From G963674685 sp964591275 (lineage in GTDB: Bacteria > Lernaellota > Lernaellaia > JACKCT01), in NCBI GenBank assembly GCA_964591275.1, contig CAZQAE010000019.1, forward strand, positions 8,648 to 72,647: a DNA stretch of 64,000 nt, in the 5' to 3' direction. Positions 53,711-63,628 of the stretch are shown in pieces. The position numbers and the translations under genes were made by a program. The number at the start of each line of letters is the position of its first letter. Positions within the stretch are counted from its first letter, which is position 1. The notes beneath the pieces were generated by a model that was not told the origin of the DNA, made no database searches, and worked only from the letters and a program-made list of their open reading frames with translations.

Positions 53711-55102
53711 TTACTCAACCTTCTCGAATCGCGCCTGGAAGAAACGAAGCAATTTCGGTTCATAGACAAAGCGCAAGCCCTTAACGGATTCGCGGCGTTC
53801 ATAAAGGTCCACGATGGATTCCCAGGTGACGTCCATGTGCGATTTTGTATAAACGCGCCGTGGGATCGTCAGTCGAACCATCTCCAGATTCGGCCTGTGG
53901 TTCTTGCCGTCGGCGCGCCGCCCGGCGGAAACATTGCCGCGTTCCATGGCGCGCACGCCGCCCTCGACGTAAAGCTCCGACGCCAGCACCTGGGCCGGAA
54001 ATTCGTCCTGATCAATGTGCGGAAGGAATTTCTTGGCATCCAGATAAACGGCGTGGCCGCCGATGGGCTGCACAATGGGAATATTGTGGTCGATGAGCTG
54101 TTGTCCCAGATACTCGGTTTGCATCATGCGCGCCCTGAGGTGGTCGATCTGCACGCATTCGACGATGCCCTGCGCCATGGCTTGCATGTCCCGGCCCGCC
54201 ATGCCGCCGTAAGTGTGCAAGCCTTCATAAACAACAACCATCTCTCGGGCTTGTTCCGCGATATCGTCGTCGTTGACCGCCAGGAAACCACCGATGTTGA
54301 CAAGGTGATCCTTTTTTGACGACATGGTGCAGCCGTCGGAATAGGAACACATCTCCTTGAGAATTTCTTTGATGCTCTTGTCCTGATAGCCGTCTTCTCG
54401 CACCTTGATGAAGTAACAATTCTCCACGCACCGCGTAGCATCCAAAAACACATGAATGCCCAGCGGCTGACAGTATTCATAAACTTCCCGAAAGTTTTTC
54501 ATGCTGGCGGGCTGTCCGCCGGCCATATTCACGTTGCCTTCAAAACTGACGTAGGCCACGCGGTCCGCACCGTACTCGGCGACCACACCCTTGAGTTTAT
54601 CGAGATCGATGCTGCCCTTGAATGGGTGCAAATTCGTCGGATCGTGGGCTTCGTCGATGATGACATCCACAAATTTTCCGCCGGCCAGTTCCTGGTGCAG
54701 CTTGGTGGTCGTGAAATACATGTTGCCGGGAACGACCTGATCCTTGTCCCGATCAATCATGATCTGAGAGAGAATGTGCTCCGCGCCGCGTCCCTGGTGC
54801 GTTGGGATGACATGCTTATAGCCGTAGTGTTCAGTAATGGTGTCACACATGGCATAAAAATTCTTGCTGCCAGCGTAGGCTTCGTCGCCGAGCATCATGG
54901 CGGCCCACTGCGCGTCGGACATGGCGGATGTGCCCGAGTCGGTCAAAAGGTCGATGTAAACGTCATCGCTTTTGAGTAAGAAGGTATTGTATCCGGCTTC
55001 GACAATTGCCTTTTCCCGGTCTTCGCGTGTTGTCATTTTGAGCGGTTCGACGACCTTGATTTTATAAGGTTCCGCCCAGTGACGTTTCGTTTTCTCTGCC
55101 AT
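53711..55102 (-). CDS. tpl: Tyrosine phenol-lyase (beta-eliminating PLP lyase)
   Basis: GGAGG precedes the ATG. The 463-residue PLP enzyme has the shared fold of tryptophanase and tyrosine phenol-lyase, including I-P-T-H-Q-G-R-G-A-E and the lysine motif M-S-S-K-K-D (PLP on the first Lys). Several signatures favour tyrosine phenol-lyase over tryptophanase: G-Y-N-T-F-L-L, S-A-M-S-D-x-Q-W-A, A-T-R-C-V-E-N, D-G-C-T-M-S, V-Y-E-G-L-x-T-Y-G-G-M-A-G-R-D-M, and S-A-G-R near residue 387 with the substrate-carboxylate/phenol region G-R-x-x-x-G-x-x-H-R-P. It splits tyrosine to phenol, pyruvate and ammonia, suggesting amino-acid fermentation. No tyrosine permease is adjacent; a dipeptidase follows after a terminator. 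Confidence 0.82.
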   Translation of the reverse strand: MAEKTKRHWAEPYKIKVVEPLKMTTREDREKAIVEAGYNTFLLKSDDVYIDLLTDSGTSAMSDAQWAAMMLGDEAYAGSKNFYAMCDTITEHYGYKHVIPTHQGRGAEHILSQIMIDRDKDQVVPGNMYFTTTKLHQELAGGKFVDVIIDEAHDPTNLHPFKGSIDLDKLKGVVAEYGADRVAYVSFEGNVNMAGGQPASMKNFREVYEYCQPLGIHVFLDATRCVENCYFIKVREDGYQDKSIKEILKEMCSYSDGCTMSSKKDHLVNIGGFLAVNDDDIAEQAREMVVVYEGLHTYGGMAGRDMQAMAQGIVECVQIDHLRARMMQTEYLGQQLIDHNIPIVQPIGGHAVYLDAKKFLPHIDQDEFPAQVLASELYVEGGVRAMERGNVSAGRRADGKNHRPNLEMVRLTIPRRVYTKSHMDVTWESIVDLYERRESVKGLRFVYEPKLLRFFQARFEKVE

Positions 55103-55336
55103 TTGTTCCCTCCTGCTTTTAGATTCATGCCCACGTGGGGCGCTTAGAATGACCCGGTGCGAATCCGCTACGCTTTTAGGATCCGAACCCTTTTGAGGAA
55201 TAATTCAATAGCTCAATTATCCCACAACCCAAAACCAGTGTGATTCTAACAATTTCGCCATGAATTGCAATTGATTGCGACACTTGCTAATTTCCACCCT
55301 GCCGGTGCATCCACTGGCAACCAAGAGGATGGTATC

Positions 55337-56698
55337 ATGCGGATCATTATTGTCGGCGGGGGCGAAGTCGGTTTTGCCATTGCCAGGCGCATTTCCGAAG
55401 AAAAAATAGACGTTGTCATGATCGAGCACAACGAGCAGCGCTGCCGAATGGCATCCGAGGAACTGGACATCGCCGTCATCAACGGACATGGGGCCTCCCC
55501 AAAATACCTTCTTAAAGCCGGCGTGGACGACGCGGAAATTCTCATTGCCGTCACCAACTCGGACGACGTCAACATCGCCACCTGCGCCGTGGCCGGAAAG
55601 ATGAATCCCGGCATGCGCCGCATCGCCCGGCTGCGCCGTGATGATCTAATGAGCCATATCGAGGAATTTGGCAGTGAACATTTCGGGATTGACCTCGTTA
55701 TCAACCTCGACAATGAGGCCGCCCGCACAATCATCAATCTCCTGGACGTTCCCACGGCGGATTCGATCCTGGATTTTGCCGAGGGCAAGATTCGGCTGCT
55801 CGGCTTCCAGGTGCAAAAGGACGCGCCGATCCTCGGGCGTTCGCTCATCGAACTCGCCGGCCAATATCAACTGAAAAACGTGCTGATCGCCGCCATAGGA
55901 CGCGAGGGGCATGTCATCATCCCGCGTGGCGACGATGTCATTCAGCCCGACGATTTTTTGTGGTTCATCGCCGGACAGGAAAATATCGAGGTCGTTTCAA
56001 CCATGGTGGGCAAGTCCTTTCATCCCATCCGGCGCGTGATGATCAACGGCGACACCAATGTCGCCTATGAACTGGCCAAAATGCTCGAAAGGCGCGACAT
56101 AGGATGCAAGCTGATCGTGGAAGATCGACAAAGAGCTGAAGACCTGGCTGAACAACTCGACGCGACGGTCGTTCTGCACGGACGCGGCATTGATCTGTCG
56201 CTGCTGCGCGAAGAGAATATCGGCGAGGTATCCGCCTACATTTCCGTCAGTTCCCGCGAGGAAGACAATGTTCTGTCATCCATGCTGGCCGCTCGGGAGG
56301 GCGTTCCCCGCGTGATCGCCATGATCGAGTTGCGAGACTACGCGCAGGTGATCACCTCCATCGGAATCAACACCATCGTATCCAAGAACAACAGCGCGGT
56401 CAGCGCCATCCTCGGCATGATTCGCAAGGGCATGATTCTATCGACATCCCTTCTGGGCAGCGACGCCGAAGTGATTGAGTACAAAGCTCTTGAGACATCG
56501 GAGATTGTGGAGAAGCCACTCAAAGATGTCCGATTTCCGCGCGGTGCGCTGCTCGGCGCGATCGTGCGCAACGGAGACGTCATCATTCCATCGGGCAACG
56601 ACCAGGTTCAGCCCGGCGACCGGATTTGCGTTTTCACATCCAAGAAGGCCCTGAAAAAAGTCGAGAAGTTGACCACAGTCGGCCTTGGGTACTTTTAA
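55337..56698 (+). CDS. trkA: Trk potassium uptake regulator TrkA
   Basis: The ATG 55337 (M-R-I-I-I-V-G-G-G-E-V-G) is preceded by AGAGGAT and starts the first Rossmann fold; the longer start at 55265 would add an unconserved lead. The 453-residue protein has two copies of the RCK unit: G-G-G-E-V-G near residue 10 and N-G-D-T-N-V-A-Y-E-L near residue 240, each followed by a RCK-C domain. TrkA binds NAD(H)/ATP and gates TrkH for K+ uptake. The trkH ATG follows three bases after the stop. Confidence 0.95.
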   Translation: MRIIIVGGGEVGFAIARRISEEKIDVVMIEHNEQRCRMASEELDIAVINGHGASPKYLLKAGVDDAEILIAVTNSDDVNIATCAVAGKMNPGMRRIARLRRDDLMSHIEEFGSEHFGIDLVINLDNEAARTIINLLDVPTADSILDFAEGKIRLLGFQVQKDAPILGRSLIELAGQYQLKNVLIAAIGREGHVIIPRGDDVIQPDDFLWFIAGQENIEVVSTMVGKSFHPIRRVMINGDTNVAYELAKMLERRDIGCKLIVEDRQRAEDLAEQLDATVVLHGRGIDLSLLREENIGEVSAYISVSSREEDNVLSSMLAAREGVPRVIAMIELRDYAQVITSIGINTIVSKNNSAVSAILGMIRKGMILSTSLLGSDAEVIEYKALETSEIVEKPLKDVRFPRGALLGAIVRNGDVIIPSGNDQVQPGDRICVFTSKKALKKVEKLTTVGLGYF

Positions 56699-56700
56699 AA

Positions 56701-58146
56701 ATGCGTTGGAAATTCGTCGCGGGAATCTTGGGAGCTTTCACCTTTGTGCTCGGCCTCGTGCTGGCGCTTCCCATGCTCGTGGCCCTAATTTATCGCGAAA
56801 GCTGCGCTGGCGGATTCGCTTTGTCCATGCTTGTCGCCACAATTGTCGGCGGCGCTGTCTGGCTTAGCTTCAGGCGCTATAGGGAAGAGATCAACCTTAA
56901 GGAAGGTCTTTTCATCGTCGCCGGAGCATGGTTTTTCGCCTGCCTGTTCGGCGCCCTTCCATTTTATTTCTGCGGTGTCTTTGACAATTTCACTGATTGC
57001 TTTTTTGAAACCTGCTCTGGTTTCACGACGACCGGTGCGACGGTTCTCACTGATATTGAAGCCCAGCAAAAGGGCATCCTGTTTTGGCGATCTTTCACGC
57101 ACTGGCTCGGTGGAATGGGCATCATCGTCCTGTCCATCGCCATCCTTCCCCTGATCGGCGTCGGCGGCATGCAGCTGTTTCGGGCAGAAGTACCGGGGCC
57201 GACAGCCGACAAAATCAAGCCCCGAATAGCCGAGACGGCGCGGATTCTTTGGCTTGTGTACGTAGGCTTGTCGGTTTTTGAAACCCTGCTTCTGATGCTG
57301 GGAGGAATGGACTTCTTCGACGCCCTCTGCCACACCTTCGGAACAATGGCCACGGGTGGTTTTTCGACAAAAAACGCCAGCATCGGACATTACGACAGTT
57401 CCTACATCCATTACGTCATTGCGATTTTCATGTTTCTGGCCGGTGTGAATTTCGCCCTTCATTTCGCCGCCGTTCGGGGAAATTTCAAGGCGTATTTAAA
57501 AGACAACGAATTTCGGATCTACACTTCCATCATAGTCGTGATGACGATCATGGGATCGCTCGTCCTGATATTTCAAACAGACAAATCCGTTTCCGTTTCC
57601 ATTCGCGACACATTCTTTCAGATCGTAGCCTTCATCACGACCACAGGATACAGCACCTCCGATTACGAGTTGTGGCCATTCGGCGGGCAGATTTTGCTTT
57701 TGATTCTCATGTTTGTCGGGGGCAGCACCGGCTCGACGGGGGGCGGTGTCAAGGTCATGCGCCACGTATTGATGTTCAAGCAGGCCTACAACGAATTGTA
57801 CATGCTCGTGCATCCTCACGCCGTGCGCGTCATCAAATACGGAAAAACTACGGTAAGCCCGGCGGTCATGCGCTCCATCTGGAGCTTTCTTTTCCTATAT
57901 CTCTTTCTCTTTGCTCTGGCCTCAATAATCATGGGAATGCTGGGGCACGATCCCCTGACGGCGACTACGACCGTCGCCTCCGCCATTGGAAACATCGGGC
58001 CGGGTTTCGGCCACATCGGCCCCACGGAAAACTACGCGCACTTCGGCGTGGCCGCCAAATGGCTGCTATCCATGTGCATGTTGATAGGACGACTCGAAGT
58101 TTATACGGTCGTCATCCTCTTTGCCCCCGCCTTTTGGAGGAAGTAA
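56701..58146 (+). CDS. trkH: Trk potassium uptake channel TrkH
   Basis: The ATG at 56701, three bases after trkA, is preferred over starts inside trkA. The 481-residue membrane protein carries the four selectivity-filter segments: T-T-T-G-A-T, A-T-G-G-F-S-T, T-T-T-G-Y-S-T and S-A-I-G-N-I-G-P-G-F-G, plus G-G-S-T-G-S-T-G-G-G in the gating loop. It conducts K+ and needs TrkA. The pair is complete. Confidence 0.95.
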   Translation: MRWKFVAGILGAFTFVLGLVLALPMLVALIYRESCAGGFALSMLVATIVGGAVWLSFRRYREEINLKEGLFIVAGAWFFACLFGALPFYFCGVFDNFTDCFFETCSGFTTTGATVLTDIEAQQKGILFWRSFTHWLGGMGIIVLSIAILPLIGVGGMQLFRAEVPGPTADKIKPRIAETARILWLVYVGLSVFETLLLMLGGMDFFDALCHTFGTMATGGFSTKNASIGHYDSSYIHYVIAIFMFLAGVNFALHFAAVRGNFKAYLKDNEFRIYTSIIVVMTIMGSLVLIFQTDKSVSVSIRDTFFQIVAFITTTGYSTSDYELWPFGGQILLLILMFVGGSTGSTGGGVKVMRHVLMFKQAYNELYMLVHPHAVRVIKYGKTTVSPAVMRSIWSFLFLYLFLFALASIIMGMLGHDPLTATTTVASAIGNIGPGFGHIGPTENYAHFGVAAKWLLSMCMLIGRLEVYTVVILFAPAFWRK

Positions 58147-58353
58147 TAATTATTTAGTGAAGACGGATTTTTCTCGCCAAAGAATTTGTCGGAAAAATAG
58201 TTTTGAAGCGAATATCTGTGAAATGCTTTTCGATGTGCAATACAAAACGCAATGGTCTATCGGAAATATCTTATTTTATATCGTTTCGTGCAGATGAGGT
58301 GCATGCCGTAATTGCAGCCACCGTTTTTTCTCCGACTTAACTCTCGACGCCGG

Positions 58354-60135
58354 TTAATGCACGGCGCCACCATTGATAAGATTTAGTAGCGGCTTATGAG
58401 AATCGTCCACATTTTTCACTAGCAGATCAAAATGCGTTACGGTGAAAAACGGCTGGGAAATGATTGAAATCCGATCATGAACGTATAGGTCCCAAGGGAT
58501 GCTGTCCAGACTGACGGCCCATCGACGAACCAATTGATCCAGCGTTTTTACATCGTAAGGGTAGTCCAACAAATATTGATACCCTTCAAACATTTGCATA
58601 ATAATCCCATCCGCTCTTTGCTTCTGCAGGACTTCCAGAATGGAAAAGTTGATAATCATGTCCGGCTGGAAATTCTCTGGAGGCGCCGGGCGGTCGAAAC
58701 CTTCAACGATATGTAGAGAGATATCGAATACGGGAAAATACACGCGCAATGATCCTCCCTTGTTTTTCAACTCCAGTAAGAAATGCAGCATTTCAGCATC
58801 GGTGCTGGTATATGGCGCCATAATCAGAATTGATGCGCCATGCGAACTTGCTGATTTTTCCGCCGCGAGTTCAGCGATTGTCATCAACGCTGAGGAGGCT
58901 GCGAACGGCATGTGGACCGGCACTTCCCATGATTGAAAATAGCGCCTGTAATCCGTGGGTGCGCCAAAAAGCTCGGTCGGATTCGGTTGATACATAAATG
59001 ACAGGTTAACGAATGTGAATGAACCAATGACGGCAATGGCCGCCGTCGCGACGCCGCCCCATCGTCCCCTGGCAACTTTTGCAACGGCGACGCCGATCAA
59101 TACGGCGCACGTCGGCAGCAGAGCGAAGATGTAATTGTAGTTTTTCTTGGCAATAAGTGAGAGCAAAACCAGAGGAACAAGAAAATAGATCAAGAGCGCG
59201 CCCTGCCGAGCCGTCGGACGCCATGCAGTAATGCCCAATGCAGCCAGAGTCAGGATCGCAAAAGGAGGAGAAAGATTTTCATGCCACATGATAAGAAAGT
59301 AAGCCCAGATGGCGGATGGATCCGCGGCGATGTTTCCGGGCGTGTATTTTATTGCCCTTTGATCAATAGCTTCGAAATTTAAATAACCGATAGCCATGTA
59401 AATATACCTGTAATCCGTCAAGAGCACTATAACGAAGAGTGCTGCAGCCGATAGCGATAACGCCAATATCCGTCTGTGTTTGGTCCTTCCGCGAATCATT
59501 TGGAAAATAAAAAAGTAAGCCGCCGGAAAAAATAACACGAAAAGCGTCATAATATTTTCACTGACGGTTTCGCCAAGTCTCATCGACAAGGCGCAAAGAA
59601 GCGCAAAGGCCATCGTTGGAGCCGCTTTTGTGAAAGCTCTGGAACTTAAAAGCAGCCAGAAACCCAGCAAAGGGAAAAACATTCCGGCAATGAAAGTGCA
59701 ATAAATGCGCGACCACCCGAAAACGGCGGGGAAAAGCATGATCGAAACCGCAGCGGCTAGACCACCTAGTCTATTGCCAAGCATCCTGGCGGTATCATAT
59801 GCAAAGATGATCAGCAATAAATAATAAATGGTGGAAGTAAAAACCATGCTGCGATAGCTCAATCCGAACAGAGACGCTACGAGCACCGAACTCACCTGAT
59901 AGAGATTATAATCTTTTAAGCAAAGGAATTTCCCGATGCCTCTGAGGGGATCTTCTAATAATAAACGAAAGGCATGTATCCCAGAGAGCATTGTGCCATG
60001 GCCGGCGTAAACCGGGATATGGTGCGTATGGAGCCACAAAAGATTCAGGCACACGGCGGCGATCAGGATCAGAGCAAGTATCGCTAAAGCCCCTCGGGGA
60101 CGGCCGAAGCGGGATTTGTTGTCTGTTTCATTCAC
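58354..60135 (-). CDS. GT-C-type multipass membrane protein (PMT/GT39-like)
   Basis: The 593-residue protein has about eleven hydrophobic segments in the first 370 residues and a soluble C-terminal part of about 200 residues. It resembles the dolichyl-phosphate-mannose mannosyltransferase superfamily: a long first loop, A-R-M-L-G-N-R-L-G-G-L-A-A-A, and R-L-G-E-T-V-S-E-N. The canonical acidic catalytic loop is not clear, so activity is uncertain. Divergent from a second GT-C-type gene with 268 bases between the starts, where no obvious promoter is seen. Confidence 0.65.
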   Translation of the reverse strand: MNETDNKSRFGRPRGALAILALILIAAVCLNLLWLHTHHIPVYAGHGTMLSGIHAFRLLLEDPLRGIGKFLCLKDYNLYQVSSVLVASLFGLSYRSMVFTSTIYYLLLIIFAYDTARMLGNRLGGLAAAVSIMLFPAVFGWSRIYCTFIAGMFFPLLGFWLLLSSRAFTKAAPTMAFALLCALSMRLGETVSENIMTLFVLFFPAAYFFIFQMIRGRTKHRRILALSLSAAALFVIVLLTDYRYIYMAIGYLNFEAIDQRAIKYTPGNIAADPSAIWAYFLIMWHENLSPPFAILTLAALGITAWRPTARQGALLIYFLVPLVLLSLIAKKNYNYIFALLPTCAVLIGVAVAKVARGRWGGVATAAIAVIGSFTFVNLSFMYQPNPTELFGAPTDYRRYFQSWEVPVHMPFAASSALMTIAELAAEKSASSHGASILIMAPYTSTDAEMLHFLLELKNKGGSLRVYFPVFDISLHIVEGFDRPAPPENFQPDMIINFSILEVLQKQRADGIIMQMFEGYQYLLDYPYDVKTLDQLVRRWAVSLDSIPWDLYVHDRISIISQPFFTVTHFDLLVKNVDDSHKPLLNLINGGAVH

Positions 60136-60403
60136 TTCGCACGATTCCCCGCAACGATTTTTAATGCTTTAAGGACTTGTCAAAAAAGTAGAATAAAGTG
60201 CATTCGTTGTCATCCCGACTGGAACCTTTCGTCTTTGCCGGACAACAACCTCCACAAAAGTCAAGAGCCTGTTTCGGGCATAGTTAACTTTGATACCACG
60301 GGCCGAATGCCTTCGTCCACCGACTCAAAAGCCGAAACGCCGGCAACGACTTCTTCGCTGAAGAACGCTCGGCAACGGTAGGGATGCGACATCCGCGACG
60401 CCA

Positions 60404-62233
60404 GTGGCGGCATTTGCCGACGAAACCCCCGGAAAGCTTGTTTTTCGATGCTTAACAGAGGATTATATCGAAAACTTGCTGGAGACAGATATCACTTTTG
60501 GGACAGAAAATTTGCGTCGATCAGAATATACGAATGGTGAAAGCCTTCATTCTCGCGTTTCATCTTGGACATTTCCCTTCAGGGTTTCCAACAATTTTCT
60601 GTTCGCGAGCCTGCTGTGCATCGTGGCAATATCCAATGTCGGGTGGTTGATGAGCATCCCATATGGGATCATTGGCGTGGACGCGGATATTTACCATGCC
60701 GCTTCCATGCACATCTTGCGTTATCTGACGGGGATTCAGGAATGGGGATTTGAACCTTCAATCTATCCCGGCTCCTACCGCGGCCCACTTTTTTTCCTCG
60801 CATCAGTGGCGCTCCCATATCTTCTGGGCGCGAAGCATATGCTTTTTGCTCTAACCAATACATTTTTTCTCATCGTTCTACTTTCGGCCGTGTATGGCAT
60901 TGGACGCCGCTTATTCTCGGAACGCCAAGGGCTGATAGCCGCCGTTATCTGCGTGTCCATACCTGCTGTTCTTTTAGGGTCGCGAAGCTTTAATCTGGAA
61001 ATCGCCTTATCTTCCATGATCGCGCTCAGCATGTATTGCCTCGTTCGAAGCGCTCAATTGACCAAGCTCGGATGGGCTCTTTGCTTCGGGGCGGCGGGAG
61101 CCCTGGCAATGCTGGCCAAAGGGACGGCGTTCGTTTTTTTCCTGGCTCCCTTGGGGGGTATTTGGCTTTCAATTATCGGTCGCGGCGTCAAATCCTTGCG
61201 TGGCGCTGACCGGTCGAATTTCATACGTTCTTTCCTATACTCCGCCTTGGCAATAGGCGTTTTCATTTTGATATCATCCTTATGGTATAAGAATCTTTTT
61301 ACGCATTTATTCGTCTCAATCGGCAATCACCTGGAAGTCTATAATAATACACCGGACGCTTATAATACACTCAAAGAGGGACAAAGTTCTTTTCCGGCGC
61401 AAATCCTCAAGGGCATAGGGCCGTTCACCCTCGCCTTGATGCTTCTTGCCGTGATATCCTTTCTGCGTAAAAAACCCCGAGGCTTTTTCATCCTGATCCC
61501 CTGGGCCGTGCTTCCTGTGCTGGCCTTTGCGTCGGCTCCCGCCGACCTCGTTCGTTTTCTGCAACCTTCCTATCCGGCTTTTGCGTTGATCTGCGGCAGA
61601 TTCTTTTCGGAAAGTCTGAACAAACGAAAGATAATTCAAATATTGCTGGCGGTTGGTATGGCGCTGCAGATGGTCTTCACAAGCATCCCCCCAACTTTCG
61701 CAAAACCCATTACCTCTTTCCAAAGGCCCTGTTTTACCTGGGAGGAACGATCAGATTTCATCAGTGCGGTTAAACGATCGACTCAAGGCGAAAATCCCAC
61801 CGTTGTAATTTATCAACCCCAGTTAGTTTATGAATTGGGCATTAATGTCGTGTATTACTTTCTTTCCCTTGGCATGCCCCAGGCTAAGATTCACATAACA
61901 ACTTCGCAAGATAGCCTGGCGAATTATCGCCTGCGCACCTTTTGTGAAAATATGCCGGAGGCGGATATAGTCGTCCTTATTGGCAATCGGACTTTGATGG
62001 AGGAAATCAAAACCGGAAGTTTCATTAGCCATCACCCTGGCTTAGCGAACCAAAATCAGGGAGAAAATGAGAACTCAACCACGTCGTGCCTGAAAAAATT
62101 GCGAAAGCGAGTAACTAATATCGAGCCTCTCGCTCGATTTGCCAACCATGGCAGTGTGATCCTTCTTTATCCCGGACGACAAGAGCCATCCGATCTCAAT
62201 GGTGAAAACGTCGACAACGACCAGTTGAATTGA
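60404..62233 (+). CDS. GT-C-type glycosyltransferase, PMT/ArnT-like membrane protein
   Basis: The protein has up to 609 residues; the GTG at 60404 is uncertain because the first 60 residues are unlike the family and a later start is possible. After TM1 comes G-V-D-A-D-I-Y-H-A-A, with the acidic residue pair expected in the first catalytic loop, then G-S-Y-R-G-P-L and G-R-R-L-F-S-E-R-Q-G-L-I-A-A, M-L-A-K-G-T-A-F-V-F-F-L, all typical of GT39/ArnT-like enzymes using polyprenyl-phosphate sugars. A soluble tail of about 160 residues follows the last helix. Close to an epimerase gene downstream. Confidence 0.7.
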   Translation: MAAFADETPGKLVFRCLTEDYIENLLETDITFGTENLRRSEYTNGESLHSRVSSWTFPFRVSNNFLFASLLCIVAISNVGWLMSIPYGIIGVDADIYHAASMHILRYLTGIQEWGFEPSIYPGSYRGPLFFLASVALPYLLGAKHMLFALTNTFFLIVLLSAVYGIGRRLFSERQGLIAAVICVSIPAVLLGSRSFNLEIALSSMIALSMYCLVRSAQLTKLGWALCFGAAGALAMLAKGTAFVFFLAPLGGIWLSIIGRGVKSLRGADRSNFIRSFLYSALAIGVFILISSLWYKNLFTHLFVSIGNHLEVYNNTPDAYNTLKEGQSSFPAQILKGIGPFTLALMLLAVISFLRKKPRGFFILIPWAVLPVLAFASAPADLVRFLQPSYPAFALICGRFFSESLNKRKIIQILLAVGMALQMVFTSIPPTFAKPITSFQRPCFTWEERSDFISAVKRSTQGENPTVVIYQPQLVYELGINVVYYFLSLGMPQAKIHITTSQDSLANYRLRTFCENMPEADIVVLIGNRTLMEEIKTGSFISHHPGLANQNQGENENSTTSCLKKLRKRVTNIEPLARFANHGSVILLYPGRQEPSDLNGENVDNDQLN

Positions 62234-62335
62234 TTATGGCCCGGCGATAGTGCGTCTTCATGCTTGAAATTTTTCCGGTCGCATGAAAAATTGCTGACCT
62301 TGTTTCGCTATAGCAAAACTCATCATGGAGCATCA

Positions 62336-63628
62336 ATGGCTATCAATGCCGATCGCCTGTGCGCATTGAAAAACGAAGCCGAGCGGCACCTGACGACAAA
62401 ATTGCTGCCTTTCTGGCTTTCGCGCTGCAAAGACGAAAAATACGGCGGCTTCATCACGCATTTCGACTCTGGTGGCCAGGATACAGGCGTCGACGAAAAA
62501 TCCCTGATCTCCCAGGCGCGCACCATCTACACCATGGCTTCGGCGCATCGCGCGGGCTACGGCGGCGGGGCATGCGCCAGGTACGCCGCGCACGGCGTGC
62601 GTTTTCTCATCGACAAATACTGGGACAAGATTCATGGCGGCTTTTACTGGATGGCCAACCGCCGGGGCGACATCACCATCGATAAAAAAATCCTCTACGG
62701 CCAGAGTTTCGCGATCTACGCACTGTCGGAATACGCACTGGCCACGGGCGACAAGGAGGCGATGAATTACGCCATGAAGACCTTCGCTCTGGTCAGACTG
62801 TATTGCCTGGACCGACAGCGCGGGGGTTATCTGGAGATGTTCGAGCGGAACTGGCGGCTGCGCGGCGCAGGCGCCGCCGGCGGGGACAGAAAAACCCTCG
62901 ACGCACACATGCACCTTATGGAAGCCTTTACGACCCTATCGGAAATGAGCAGCGATGATGAGCACCGGAAAGCCCTAACGGAGGTGATTGATCTATTGAC
63001 CACGCGATTTCTACATCCGCAAAGCGGCACAGGCATCGCGCAATTCACTGACGACTGGCAAGTTGCCCCGCAAATCAAATTCGACATTGTCTGGGGTCAG
63101 GATCGTTTCCCGGACGCCGGTGTAAAAATTAGGGCAAAAGACAACACATCTTACGGTCACAACGCCGAACTGGCCTGGCTCATGATCCACGCCCTGCGCG
63201 TTCTTGGAGAAACCATCGACGAGCGCCGTGAGGCGATCAGAAAACTACTGAACCACACCGTGGAATACGGGATTGACCAGCGCTGCGGCGGGGTTTTTGT
63301 GGAAGGCCCGCACGAAGGACCGGCGCACGATCAGGAAAAGGAATTTTGGCAACAGGCCGAAGTTCTGGTCGCCATGCTCGATGCTTGCATTATCTTCGGC
63401 GACGACAAATATCTCGACGCTTATGAGAACGTCCATCGTTTCGTATTTGACAAGGTCATCGACCACAATCTTGGCGAATGGCGACCGCTGCTAACGCGAG
63501 AAGGCAAGCCCATCTGGACGCACCTGGGGCACTCCTGGAAAACCAACTATCATACGGTGCGTTCTATGATTCAGTGCATAAAGAAAATGGCGGAATTTTG
63601 CACGCCTGGACGTGAAGGTGAGAAATAA
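62336..63628 (+). CDS. AGE-family sugar 2-epimerase (cellobiose 2-epimerase-like)
   Basis: ATG 62336 has GGAG six bases upstream; the longer start at 62264 adds an unconserved lead. The 430-residue (alpha/alpha)6 barrel has K-Y-G-G-F near the start, H-G-G-F-Y-W, K-T-L-D-A-H-M-H-L-M-E-A, S-Y-G-H-N-A-E-L-A-W-L, K-E-F-W-Q-Q-A-E and W-K-T-N-Y-H-T-V-R, the conserved active-site His/Trp regions of the N-acylglucosamine and cellobiose 2-epimerase family. The H-M-H and S-Y-G-H-N pattern favours the cellobiose/mannobiose branch. It would interconvert a glucose- and mannose-configured sugar. Confidence 0.85.
   Translation: MAINADRLCALKNEAERHLTTKLLPFWLSRCKDEKYGGFITHFDSGGQDTGVDEKSLISQARTIYTMASAHRAGYGGGACARYAAHGVRFLIDKYWDKIHGGFYWMANRRGDITIDKKILYGQSFAIYALSEYALATGDKEAMNYAMKTFALVRLYCLDRQRGGYLEMFERNWRLRGAGAAGGDRKTLDAHMHLMEAFTTLSEMSSDDEHRKALTEVIDLLTTRFLHPQSGTGIAQFTDDWQVAPQIKFDIVWGQDRFPDAGVKIRAKDNTSYGHNAELAWLMIHALRVLGETIDERREAIRKLLNHTVEYGIDQRCGGVFVEGPHEGPAHDQEKEFWQQAEVLVAMLDACIIFGDDKYLDAYENVHRFVFDKVIDHNLGEWRPLLTREGKPIWTHLGHSWKTNYHTVRSMIQCIKKMAEFCTPGREGEK

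Noticed and set aside
60136..60403. Possible RNA gene or riboswitch between the divergent GT-C genes
   Set aside because: No tRNA arms or known riboswitch core were seen; only scattered short repeats such as CGGCAACG.
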